Origin: Nitrospinota bacterium
Lineage (GTDB): Bacteria; Nitrospinota_A; UBA7883; JACRGQ01
DNA: 36,508 nucleotides
Reading direction: 5' to 3'
Assembly (NCBI GenBank): GCA_016194375.1
Contig: JACQBU010000040.1
Span: forward strand, 1 to 36,508
In this document: positions 1 to 8,175 of the stretch, one piece after another
Position numbering within the stretch: the stretch's first letter is position 1
Layout: each line of letters starts with the position of its first letter
The notes under the pieces: model-generated
Database searches by the model: none
Told to the model about the DNA's origin: nothing
What the model saw: only the letters and a program-made list of their open reading frames with translations
Translations under genes and position numbers: made by a program

Positions 1-270
1 AAAAAAAAAACGACCGGTCGTATATAAAATTGCACGCGCCATATTCCAAATTTTATATTACAATGTTTTTGTTGTAGATATGTTGCTGGTCATTAGGCAC
101 AATCTATGCACCTTGACGGGTGGGAACAGGAGTCTTTAAACTTGAGAGGGCTGTTTTAATGAAACACGCGAAGGTTGTTTTAGGATGGGGAGAGTGCGAA
201 TTCAAACGGTCGCAAGCGCCCGAACCGGCGGGGTCTGAAGGTTAGCCGAACAGGTTAATATCAGCTTTTT
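1..270. other. Upstream region of the pilin operon, no gene seen
   Basis: AT-rich at its left end. It begins with an A10 run followed by the 10-bp palindrome CGACCGGTCG (11-20). A weak promoter-like pair is TTGCAC (30-35) and TATATT (54-59) with an 18-nt spacer. A second -10-like TAATAT (256-261) lies nine bases before the first pilin ATG, which has no clear Shine-Dalgarno sequence. No open frame here resembles a protein I know. Confidence 0.35.
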
Positions 271-876
271 ATGGAAGAGACGGCGCCTTTGGAAAAAAAT
301 TCATTCCCATCAGACCCCACTTGTTCGCGCGGGTTCGCGCCCCCGACTGGCGGGGAGGACGCGTTTACCCTCTTGGAAACGCTTGTCGCCATAGTAGTTT
401 TCTCAATCGGGCTTATGGCGGTCTCGTCCATCTCGATAGCCACGGTGAAGGGCAACTCGCTTTCAAGGCATAATTTGGACGCCAGCGTTTTGGCGCAAAA
501 CAAGATGGAAAACCTAAGAACCCAGTCCTCACTACTGTTGGGCAGTCTCGGAGCCGACGGCCTGCTCGGCACCGGCCTGCCCAATTCCTTGGACGGCTCG
601 GACGACCAGTTCCCTTCCGACTTGCAGGCAACAAACGCGGCGGGCGGTCTGGCTACGGACCCGGCGACAATGTTTGCGAATCCCGACCACGCGGTTGACC
701 TCGGCGGAAATCCCGTGGTCCCCCCCCTTACGCCGACCGTCTCCCCGAAGATTGCCTGGCTGGTGCGGAACAACGTTCCCGGGCCGGGGCTGAAGTTCAT
801 CACCGTGGTCGTCGGCTGGAAGGAAGGGCGCATTAATATGTACACGGTCGTCTCCAACTCGTTGGCGATGCATTGA
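271..876 (+). CDS. pilV: Type IV pilus minor pilin, PilV-like
   Basis: Minor pseudopilin of the type IV pilus tip complex, predicted to be processed by prepilin peptidase and held in the inner membrane before assembly. The 201-residue protein has a long 31-residue leader ending Glu-Asp-Ala, then the class III prepilin signature FTLLE (residues 32-36, Glu at +5) and a hydrophobic helix to about residue 54. The residue before the cleavage point is Ala rather than the usual Gly. The assignment as PilV rests on this signature and on its place ahead of PilW-, PilX- and PilY1-like genes. Its stop codon overlaps the TTG start of the next gene. There is no obvious Shine-Dalgarno sequence before ATG 271, so the exact start is uncertain. 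Confidence 0.82.
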   Translation: MEETAPLEKNSFPSDPTCSRGFAPPTGGEDAFTLLETLVAIVVFSIGLMAVSSISIATVKGNSLSRHNLDASVLAQNKMENLRTQSSLLLGSLGADGLLGTGLPNSLDGSDDQFPSDLQATNAAGGLATDPATMFANPDHAVDLGGNPVVPPLTPTVSPKIAWLVRNNVPGPGLKFITVVVGWKEGRINMYTVVSNSLAMH

Positions 877-1772
877 GCATGGACATGCTTCGGAAATCTT
901 GGCTTAAATTCATGGGTCGCACGGCCTTGGGCTCCGAACGGGGAATGACCGTCATTGAGTTGGCGGCCGCCTTGGTGATAGCCTCCATAATCGGCATCGG
1001 AATTTCCAGGGTGTTCACCGCGAACAACTATCTTTTTCGCGGGGAAAGAACCGTCGCCACGCAGTACACGAACACCCGCCTTGTTATGGACGAGATGACG
1101 AGGGCCGTCAGGATGGTCAATTTGAACCCGACGGAGGCCGGCGGCGGGGTTTTCGGCCTTCAATCGTTGGACTCCTGCGCGGGCGCGACCGGGGCGTTGT
1201 CCCAAAACGCCGTTCCCGCCGGCGCGGTGAGTTGCATTTATTTCACCAGGGATTTCGACTTGAACGCCAACGGAAACACCCAGGAAAACGGTGCGCTGGA
1301 TTTTGACGCGAACGAGGTCGTCGGTTTTTATTTGAACACCTCGGCAGGGGCCTGTCCCGACACGAATTTCAGGCCCGTCGGCGCGTCCTGCGCAAACTCG
1401 CTTATGATCGCCAACGTAAACCCGGCCAACGGACAGATATCGGATTGGAGGGTCAAATTCCAGAACGTGATGCTGTTTCAGGTGGATTACCTGTTCTCCA
1501 ACGGCAACTGGGCCTCCTCGGGAACGTCCACCCAGTCCCCGTTTTTTGGGCAGACCACGGTGCCGCTCCCGGGTTTCGGCACGGCCCTTTTCAACACTTA
1601 TACCAATCCCCCCAACGGCAACACGCTCAACACCGGGTACGGTTTCGGGGATGTGACCGCAATATCCATAGCGTTGACGACCAGGTCGGATAAACCGCAC
1701 GACCTTACCAGACAATATGTCTATGATACGGTCGTCACAACGCTAAGGCTACGCAACACTTATTTTAATTAG
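873..1772 (+). CDS. pilW: Type IV pilus minor pilin, PilW-like
   Basis: Minor pilin expected to join the PilV-, PilX- and PilY1-like proteins in a priming or tip complex. Cleavage is predicted after Gly24 of SERG, followed by MTVIE (Glu29 at +5) and a hydrophobic helix. Around residues 127-148 it has acidic, Asn/Gly-rich DxDxNxNG-type stretches, a pattern that often binds calcium and recurs in PilW-family proteins. The frame opens at TTG 873, overlapping the upstream TGA; ATG 879 two codons later is equally possible. At 299 residues it fits the family. It is translationally coupled to its neighbours and shares their orientation. Confidence 0.82.
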   Translation: MSMDMLRKSWLKFMGRTALGSERGMTVIELAAALVIASIIGIGISRVFTANNYLFRGERTVATQYTNTRLVMDEMTRAVRMVNLNPTEAGGGVFGLQSLDSCAGATGALSQNAVPAGAVSCIYFTRDFDLNANGNTQENGALDFDANEVVGFYLNTSAGACPDTNFRPVGASCANSLMIANVNPANGQISDWRVKFQNVMLFQVDYLFSNGNWASSGTSTQSPFFGQTTVPLPGFGTALFNTYTNPPNGNTLNTGYGFGDVTAISIALTTRSDKPHDLTRQYVYDTVVTTLRLRNTYFN

Positions 1773-1780
1773 GCCATAAG

Positions 1781-2455
1781 ATGAAAAATCGGGTTATTAC
1801 CGCCTTGTCGAACGAAACCGGCGCGGTCTTGGTGCTGGCGCTGATGACGACGACCATTCTTGCGATTTTGTCCCTGACCGCGATTATAACCTCGATACAA
1901 GGGTTGCACATGGGCGCCGAATACCGCGCCTATCAGAACTCCGTTTATGTGGCCGACGGCGGGACCGACTTCACGTCCGGCCTGATATCGCGAACAATCT
2001 CGCAGATAAACGGCAACACGGTCGCGAGTCCGGACCAGACCGTCAACGCCTACGTCTCCTTTTGCACGGGCGCGGGGTCGACTTACGGGTGCAACGCCCC
2101 GATGACGGCCGGCTCCGGATGGGCCTATTTCCAGCAGAAGGTCAACGGCATGACCGTCACGTTTACCACGAGCACGCCCGATTTGGCCTCCACGTCCCCG
2201 AACGTCAAGCTTTCTTATCCGACCACGGGGGAGACGGTCAACCTGGTCGTGGAGTATGTCGGAAGCCACATATTGCCCGGCTCATCCACGGAGTCGGCGG
2301 CCCGTTACGAGGGCATAGGCGCGGGCACGTCCGGCGGGGTTGGGATCCTCTACCGGGTCGACGCGTACAATTCAAACAACAAATTAAACGTTTCGGAAAG
2401 CTCGACTGTTAGAGCCACGTTTCAGTGCATTGACGGAGGTGGAAGATGCTTGTGA
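1781..2455 (+). CDS. pilX: Type IV pilus assembly protein, PilX-like
   Basis: A 224-residue protein with a short basic N terminus, then Gly14-Ala-Val and a hydrophobic segment (about residues 15-37) resembling PilX N-terminal domains, which lack the canonical FTxxE motif. The remainder is a globular, Thr/Ser/Gly-rich periplasmic domain. It lies 8 bp after the pilW-like stop, and its own 3' end overlaps the PilY1 start by 10 bp. Position between pilW- and pilY1-like genes is the strongest support for the name, as the sequence is weakly conserved outside the helix. Confidence 0.75.
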   Translation: MKNRVITALSNETGAVLVLALMTTTILAILSLTAIITSIQGLHMGAEYRAYQNSVYVADGGTDFTSGLISRTISQINGNTVASPDQTVNAYVSFCTGAGSTYGCNAPMTAGSGWAYFQQKVNGMTVTFTTSTPDLASTSPNVKLSYPTTGETVNLVVEYVGSHILPGSSTESAARYEGIGAGTSGGVGILYRVDAYNSNNKLNVSESSTVRATFQCIDGGGRCL

Positions 2456-5400
2456 GAAAATGGTTCGTGAGGGCTCTATTTTGCGCCGCTATAATTCTGT
2501 CCTCCGGAAGAGCCTCGGTGGCGACCACCCAGTCGGCGGACGACTACTATGATTTTCCGCTGGCAAACATCACGACCCTCCCCAACATACTCGTGTTCTT
2601 CGACGTCTCCGGCAGTACCACAAACTACGCCTACCCTAACAACTCCTACTCGTCCGGCACCACGTATTTCGGAATGTTCTCGGACAACCGGACCTGCAAC
2701 TCGGGCGCGGGGGCGATGTACAGCTATGATTCCGGCAACAATTATTTTTATCTCGACCCGGCCGGCGGCTGGTCGGGGAATTTCCTGAATTATGCCACGA
2801 TGCAGGAGATTGACGTGGCGAAAATAGTCTTCACCGGAGGCGTGACCTACCCGTTGTCGTCAATATCCGGCGGCGTGGCCTCGTATCCCGGAAGAAACAA
2901 CATCACCGGCGGCACGCGCGGCACGCCGGGAATCAACGTGCTCATAGGCTCCGGTCCCCCAAACCCGTACACCCCGCAGTCCGGCGCCGTGCCGTCCACG
3001 GGAACCGTTCCGTACGCCAACCCGGGCACCGTAACCATCACGGTGCACCAATCCAACAACGTCAACAACGGCAATCCATATTTCACCGCGAGTTATACGA
3101 GCGGGAGCGACGCGACAAAATACTCCCTGATGGTCAAAAAGGATTCTTCAGATTCGTGCGAGTCGGCTAATTTCACCGACGGCGACGTTTCAGGGGTCAT
3201 TCAAAGAATGAGGTCCGCCGCCAGATGGGGCCTCGCGCAATCCAACGTGGCCGGAGGCGGCAACAACGAGGTGCCCGAGCCGATTATCGGCACCGGTTAC
3301 AGCCAGACCTATCTCGCGAGCGTTGACGCGCTGACCCCAAACTCCCAGACGGTGTTCGCCAAGGCGTATTACGATTCAATGTTGGGATATTACAGCCAGA
3401 TGCAATCAATCGGGGCTCCCGCGCCCATTGACGCCGCCCACTTTGCCGCCGCGATCAACTTGGGCGAGGTGAACGACCCGTATTTTTACGCCAACACCGA
3501 ACAGAAGGCCTCCTGCGCCAAGAGCTACATCCTTGTGTTGACCGACGGAAACGCCAACGGCGCGTGGAACGCCAGCGTGATGACGAATTACGACTCGACC
3601 CACGGTTGGAACGACAGTCAGATATACCAACCCGGCGGAAACACCTACTCCCAATTTTCCGGAGCGGCCCTGTTTGGGCGCACGACGGACATAAGGCCGG
3701 ACCTTCCGGGCAACCAGACGGTGGCCACCTACCTTGTGCAGATGTTCGCCCAATTCCTGCCCAACATTCCGTTGATGGAAACCGGGGCGCAGGCCGGCGG
3801 GTTTAACGACTCCAACGGGAACAACGTGCCAGACCTGTTGAGCGAGTACGCCTCGCAGGCCAAGACGTACACGACAGCCCCGACCAACTACGTGGTGAAC
3901 CCCGTGCCGAACAATTATTTTCTGGCGACCGACGGCTCGCAAATCGAGACCGAAATTATGAGCGCCATCAACTCGCTTCTTAAACAGGCCGCATCCGCCA
4001 CCGCCGTGTCGGTCCTCTCGACCTCGGCCAACGGCGCGGGGAGCATATATCAGGCGTTCTTCGTGCCGTCAAAAACCGTCTCCATCAACAGCGGGTCGGT
4101 CACCTCCGTCACCACGACGACTTTTACAAACACGGGGACGACCACCGCCACCAGCACGAGTAGCTCGTTTAACACCAGCACCGCCAGGACGACCAGCACG
4201 GCGGCGACCACGACCACCGCGACGAGCACCACGTTGACAATATCCACCACCACATCCACCAGCACGCTTACCGGAGCGAACGACAGCGGCTTTACCTGTC
4301 CGGCGGGGGACACTTGCTCAAGCAGTCAAATCGGTGGCTCGGGAAGCTCCAAAGTTTTCCAAAATATTGACTATCATCCCACGACCAGCACGAGCCACAC
4401 TTCCAGCACGGCCACGAGCCTTGGCACGAGCACCGTCACGAGCCGTAACACGAGCACCGTCTCGAGTTATAGCACCAGCACAAGCACGGCGGTGACGACC
4501 GGCACCGGCACTAACACAAACACGATCGCCGCCTTCAACACCCTCGACCTAGTCTGGCTGGGAGATTTGATGCAACTAAGCGTGGACGCGAACGGCGCGC
4601 TGAGGGACGTCGCAGGAAATTGCATAGGGTTTTCGTTTGACACCGTAAATTTCGTGACGAACGTGCAATGGTTCGCCTTGGGCGCCAACGGGGTTTGCAC
4701 GACCACCAGTCCTTCCGCCGTCACCCCCTTGCTTTCCTTCACGGCGTACAACTGGAACGCCGGGCCGCAGTTGCTGGCCCAAACGCCCGATTCACGGACG
4801 ATTTTCACCTCCATAGGCGGGGTTGCAACGCAATTTACGACGGCAAACGACATGACGCTTTGCAAATATATGAACGTGGACTCGTACTCGACCTGCGCCG
4901 CCTCCCACTCCAACACCGACAACCTAATCAACTGGGTCAGGGGGCAAAACGTTCCGGGTTACCGAGACAGAACGTACGACAACTCGAATAACCAGTACAA
5001 ACTAGGCGACATCCTTCATTCCACCCCGACCGTCGTGGGTGCCCCGCAGGAAGACTACAACCTGTTGTACAAGGACTCCGGCTTCGCCACGTATTTCGAC
5101 TCCAACGTGACGCGGCAGAGGGTCGTGTTCGCCGGGGCGAACGACGGCATGCTCCACGCCTTCGACGCCGGCAGTTTCTCCGGCGGCGCCTTCAGCAACG
5201 GCTCCGGGAACGAGATTTGGGCGTACGTCCCGTACAACCTTCTCCCGCACCTGCAATGGCTCGCCGACCCGACGTACGGACTGGGCGGCTCCCATATAGA
5301 GTACGTGGACTCCAAGATGAAGGTTACGGACGTCAACTTCGGCACGACGGCCAGCCCGAACTGGAAAACCGTGCTTCTGGGCGGCATGAGGCTGGGCGGC

Positions 5401-6741
5401 GGAAAAATAAACAAAGGGAACAAATCATCGGACAATTCTCTGACCTACCGCTCAGCATATTTCGCCATTGACATCACGGTCCCGACCGCGCCGGTGGTGT
5501 TGTGGGAGGTTAACGCCTCGAACTGGGGCGCATTTAATACCACACCCTCCGCGCTGGGATTCACCATGTCCTACCCGGCGGTCGCCAAAGTGGGCGACTG
5601 TTTTTACGCCGTCGTCGGGAGCGGCCCGAAGGTTTCGTACGTGCCGGATTATGACGGAAATTCCGACCGAGCCGGGTCCGTTTTCGTTATCAACATCAAC
5701 TCCTGCTCCGCCTCGGGCGCGGCCGCCGGCTCGGCCACCGGGTTCTCGACGACCGACGCGTACTCCTATTTTTCGGACCCGATAGCGGTTGATATAACGT
5801 TGAGTCCCAACAAGCCGCTTGTGGGAGCATCCGGGACGTCTTACGGAACCGACGTGCTCTACATCGGCGAAACTTATTCGACGACTTATCCCACGCCAAA
5901 CCCGAACGGTTCGGCGTTGCGGAGCCGAATGTGGCGTTTGGTGACGAACAACGACGTAAACCCGGCAAACTGGAAATTCGGGATGCTTTACACCACGCCG
6001 GCGGGCGCCCCCATTTCGGCGGCGGGGGCGGCCTCGAGCGACTACTCCGGCAACATATGGTTGTTCTGGGGCACCGGCAGGTTGTTGAGCGCCGCCGACC
6101 AGACCGACGTCCAATCCCAGGCCTTCTACGGGGTGAAGGAACCGTGCTGGCGCACCTCCAACCGGACGTGGGACAACAGTTGCCTCGCCGCATCCGTCTT
6201 GGCGCCGTCTCTCTCCTCGGGCAACCTTGTGAACGTAACCGGAACCGTCGTCACGACGACGGGCGCTGTGTCCGGCGGGGGCTCGGGCTCGACGACCTTC
6301 AGCGGACTGACCGCCGCCGTCCAAGCCAAGGCCGGGTGGTACTTTACTCTTACCTCGTTGTTGCCGGGCAACGCGGCGACCGAAAGGGCCATAACCAAGC
6401 CTTCGGTATTGGGGGGCCTCGTCCTGTTCAGTTCGTTCATACCCAACAATTCGAATCCGTGCGCCCAAAGCGGCAGTAGCTTCACTTACGCGGTTTACTA
6501 CCTGACCGGAACGGCCAGTCCGGTCTCGGCCATAGGCACGTACGCTTCCGGCGGCTCGACCGTCGTTTTGTCAAGGACCGCGACGGCGTCCACGGGCATG
6601 GCCTCGAACATCGCCTTGCATTCCGGCACGGAAAAGGGCGTGACCGCCTTTATTCAGATGAGCACGGGAGAGGTCGTAACCATTTCCGCCATTCCCCCGA
6701 TCACGGCAAAGAGCGGGATTATTTCATGGCGGGAGTTGTGA
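2446..6741 (+). CDS. pilY1: PilY1-type pilus tip adhesin
   Basis: Large secreted adhesin (1431 residues) that caps type IV pili and influences pilus extension, surface sensing and attachment. A signal peptide covers about residues 1-26. A von Willebrand A-like domain follows, with the metal-site motif DVSGS at residues 53-57 and a later LTDGN strand. A calcium-type motif DSNGNNVPD spans residues 455-463. The C-terminal half is the PilY1 beta-propeller, including FAGANDGMLHAFDAG from about residue 893 and a second calcium-like DYDGNSD at 1068-1074. Between these halves lies an unusual Thr/Ser-rich insertion (about residues 546-692). The start ATG has a good GGAGGTGG Shine-Dalgarno sequence inside the upstream gene. 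Confidence 0.93.
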   Translation: MLVRKWFVRALFCAAIILSSGRASVATTQSADDYYDFPLANITTLPNILVFFDVSGSTTNYAYPNNSYSSGTTYFGMFSDNRTCNSGAGAMYSYDSGNNYFYLDPAGGWSGNFLNYATMQEIDVAKIVFTGGVTYPLSSISGGVASYPGRNNITGGTRGTPGINVLIGSGPPNPYTPQSGAVPSTGTVPYANPGTVTITVHQSNNVNNGNPYFTASYTSGSDATKYSLMVKKDSSDSCESANFTDGDVSGVIQRMRSAARWGLAQSNVAGGGNNEVPEPIIGTGYSQTYLASVDALTPNSQTVFAKAYYDSMLGYYSQMQSIGAPAPIDAAHFAAAINLGEVNDPYFYANTEQKASCAKSYILVLTDGNANGAWNASVMTNYDSTHGWNDSQIYQPGGNTYSQFSGAALFGRTTDIRPDLPGNQTVATYLVQMFAQFLPNIPLMETGAQAGGFNDSNGNNVPDLLSEYASQAKTYTTAPTNYVVNPVPNNYFLATDGSQIETEIMSAINSLLKQAASATAVSVLSTSANGAGSIYQAFFVPSKTVSINSGSVTSVTTTTFTNTGTTTATSTSSSFNTSTARTTSTAATTTTATSTTLTISTTTSTSTLTGANDSGFTCPAGDTCSSSQIGGSGSSKVFQNIDYHPTTSTSHTSSTATSLGTSTVTSRNTSTVSSYSTSTSTAVTTGTGTNTNTIAAFNTLDLVWLGDLMQLSVDANGALRDVAGNCIGFSFDTVNFVTNVQWFALGANGVCTTTSPSAVTPLLSFTAYNWNAGPQLLAQTPDSRTIFTSIGGVATQFTTANDMTLCKYMNVDSYSTCAASHSNTDNLINWVRGQNVPGYRDRTYDNSNNQYKLGDILHSTPTVVGAPQEDYNLLYKDSGFATYFDSNVTRQRVVFAGANDGMLHAFDAGSFSGGAFSNGSGNEIWAYVPYNLLPHLQWLADPTYGLGGSHIEYVDSKMKVTDVNFGTTASPNWKTVLLGGMRLGGGKINKGNKSSDNSLTYRSAYFAIDITVPTAPVVLWEVNASNWGAFNTTPSALGFTMSYPAVAKVGDCFYAVVGSGPKVSYVPDYDGNSDRAGSVFVININSCSASGAAAGSATGFSTTDAYSYFSDPIAVDITLSPNKPLVGASGTSYGTDVLYIGETYSTTYPTPNPNGSALRSRMWRLVTNNDVNPANWKFGMLYTTPAGAPISAAGAASSDYSGNIWLFWGTGRLLSAADQTDVQSQAFYGVKEPCWRTSNRTWDNSCLAASVLAPSLSSGNLVNVTGTVVTTTGAVSGGGSGSTTFSGLTAAVQAKAGWYFTLTSLLPGNAATERAITKPSVLGGLVLFSSFIPNNSNPCAQSGSSFTYAVYYLTGTASPVSAIGTYASGGSTVVLSRTATASTGMASNIALHSGTEKGVTAFIQMSTGEVVTISAIPPITAKSGIISWREL
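4081..4520 (+). repeat. Thr/Ser-rich low-complexity tract inside PilY1
   Basis: Imperfect repeats built from ACC/ACG/AGC codons encode two Thr/Ser-dominated tracts, split by a short segment with two cysteines (CPAGDTC). The tract interrupts the junction between the vWA-like half and the propeller. It looks like a flexible, possibly O-glycosylated mucin-like stalk, and such DNA is prone to slippage and length change. The glycosylation idea is inference. Confidence 0.75.
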
Positions 6742-6751
6742 GGACCCGCCC

Positions 6752-7504
6752 GTGGTAGGTGCGAATTTATTCGCACCCATGACACGACAAAGGAGAAGCC
6801 GCCGGTTTTCATCGGCCTTGGTTTTGGCGCTCTTGGTCATTGCCTCGGCGGCCCATGCCGATGACCGGCTTTCTTTCCCGGTTACAAAATGGGATTTCGG
6901 CAAGACCGCCTCCTCCGGAAAAAAGAGGCATGTCTTCAAGTTCAGGAACAAGGGGAAGGAATCCCTGAATATCACCAAGTTAACACCGTCCTGCGGATGC
7001 GCGGCGGCGGTCGCGGGGAGCTCCGAGATAGCGCCGGGGGGCGACGGATCCATAAAAGTGGAGTTCGATCCGGCGGGACTTGAGGGGCGCCACGAGTCGA
7101 CCGTTTTGGTCGCGGCGGACGACGGTTCGGAGGTCACGCTGACCGTTTCGGCGGACGTTGAACCCGCCCGACCGGCGACCGTACTCGTCACTCCCTTGAA
7201 GCCCGTTCTCAAGGTTACGCCAACGGTGGTCAACCTGGGAAAAATGAAGGAGGGCGAGGCCGTGCAATACAAGGTGGTGGTGGAAAACGCGGGATACGGC
7301 GACCTTTTTTTAACCAATCTGACCGACGCGAACGAGGCCGGCGTTCCCTTGAACAGCAAGCCGATAGGAAACGGCAAAAAGGTGGAGATAACCTTCTTTT
7401 ACACCCCGCTTGGCAAAGGGAAGATTAAAGACTCCGTCTTGATACGGTCGAACGACCCCCGCCGCCCGGAAGTCAGGATAAAACTTAAGGGCGTCGTGAG
7501 ATGA
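6752..7504 (+). CDS. Secreted DUF1573 domain protein
   Basis: A 250-residue exported protein. The N terminus is basic (RRSRR) followed by a hydrophobic core ending AHA (cleavage predicted near residue 36). The mature part begins with the DUF1573 Ig-like fold: WDFG, then LTPSCGC with the family's SCGC motif at residues 80-83. A second similar beta domain follows (VVNLGKMKEG near residue 160). Function is unknown; these ASH/Ig-like domains usually act as periplasmic binding or scaffold modules. It starts 10 bp after pilY1 and may belong to the operon. GTG 6752 has GAGGA seven bases upstream. ATG 6779 gives a cleaner signal peptide but follows a perfect hairpin, so the start is ambiguous. Confidence 0.82.
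   Translation: MVGANLFAPMTRQRRSRRFSSALVLALLVIASAAHADDRLSFPVTKWDFGKTASSGKKRHVFKFRNKGKESLNITKLTPSCGCAAAVAGSSEIAPGGDGSIKVEFDPAGLEGRHESTVLVAADDGSEVTLTVSADVEPARPATVLVTPLKPVLKVTPTVVNLGKMKEGEAVQYKVVVENAGYGDLFLTNLTDANEAGVPLNSKPIGNGKKVEITFFYTPLGKGKIKDSVLIRSNDPRRPEVRIKLKGVVR
6758..6777 (+). repeat. Perfect REP-like hairpin at the DUF1573 start
   Basis: An 8-bp perfect stem (GGTGCGAA / TTCGCACC) with a TTTA loop lies between the GTG and ATG candidate starts. From memory it resembles dispersed GTAGGxGCGAAT palindromes seen in some deltaproteobacterial genomes. It could hide the ATG or stabilise the 5' end of a processed mRNA. Confidence 0.7.
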
Positions 7505-7836
7505 GGGCGTAAACAACCAAGGTTGAAACCCGACGATTGAGACGCGCCGGTTGGCGGCCGGCCAGGAAGAGATACGGTCCCCTAATTCACCCGCGCATCG
7601 GCCGACGGGCGGCTTTTTTCTTGCGGACACCTTGCTTTTCTGAAAACAGGTGTTAATTCTAAAAGGCCTTCGGCGAACGGCATTACGGAGCCGGAAACGC
7701 CAGACCGCGATTAAACAATGCGTTGCGCCAATTGCCGACGGTTAAATAACCCGCGGGAAAGCGGGAGGGGTCAGGAAAATCCGGAGGGAAACGAAGCCAT
7801 CCGGGCAAGGACAACATTATTTTTGGAGGATAATTA
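7505..7836 (+). other. Intergenic region between the pilus operon and groES
   Basis: No gene seen in 332 bases. It holds a terminator-like hairpin with a T6 run (7601-7619), a weak promoter-like pair TTGCTT (7632-7637) and TAATTC (7654-7659), and a small hairpin CCCGC / GCGGG (7750-7765). I found no CIRCE inverted repeat, so HrcA control of groESL is not supported here. Confidence 0.5.
7601..7619 (+). terminator. Possible intrinsic terminator of the pilus operon
   Basis: Short stem GCCG / CGGC with loop ACGGG followed directly by six T residues. The stem is short, although alternative pairings with upstream CCGC could lengthen it. It lies about 100 bp after the DUF1573 stop. Confidence 0.45.
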
Positions 7837-8133
7837 ATGGCAATAAAAGTGAGACCGCTGGCGGATCGAGTTTTGGTAAAACCGCTGGAAGAGAAGGAAA
7901 TGAAAAAGGGCGGGATTATAATCCCTGACACCGCCAAGGAAAGGCCGATGGAGGGGGAGGTCGTGGCGACCGGTCCCGGCAAAATCGGCGAAGACGGCAA
8001 GGTCATTCCCCTTTCGTTGAAAAAAGGGGACAAAATCCTGTACGGCAAGTACTCCGGCACCGAGATAAAGCTCGACGGCACGGAGTATCTCCTGATGAGG
8101 GAGGACGACGTCCTGGGAACGATAGAGAAATAA
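7837..8133 (+). CDS. groS: Co-chaperonin GroES
   Basis: The 98-residue heptameric lid of the GroEL chaperonin in the cytoplasm. The sequence is canonical throughout: [15 protein letters not shown] at the start, the mobile-loop region [17 protein letters not shown] (about residues 18-34), and the C-terminal [16 protein letters not shown] 7837 is preceded by a strong TTGGAGGATAATTA Shine-Dalgarno region. It is followed by groEL after 42 bp, the usual bicistronic layout. No heat-shock operator was recognised upstream. Confidence 0.98.
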   Translation: MAIKVRPLADRVLVKPLEEKEMKKGGIIIPDTAKERPMEGEVVATGPGKIGEDGKVIPLSLKKGDKILYGKYSGTEIKLDGTEYLLMREDDVLGTIEK

Positions 8134-8175
8134 CCGAACCAAAATTCGAACCAAATTTTAAGGAGAAAAGCGTAA

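Noticed and set aside
190-262. Possible GEMM (cyclic dinucleotide) riboswitch before the pilins
   Set aside because: CAAAC, CGCAAGC and TTAGCCG fragments look suggestive, but the P1b hairpin with its GNRA loop and the tetraloop receptor layout are missing.
261-1715. Long antisense open frame across the minor pilins
   Set aside because: It is a by-product of GC-rich codons on the opposite strand; the plus-strand proteins have clear prepilin signatures and tight operon spacing. The same holds for other long antisense frames, e.g. 5452-6468.
4081-4520. CRISPR-like or tandem repeat array
   Set aside because: The repeats are imperfect, in frame and encode a Thr/Ser tract of PilY1; there are no unique spacers.
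7505-7836. CIRCE operator upstream of groES
   Set aside because: No TTAGCACTC-N9-GAGTGCTAA or close variant is present.
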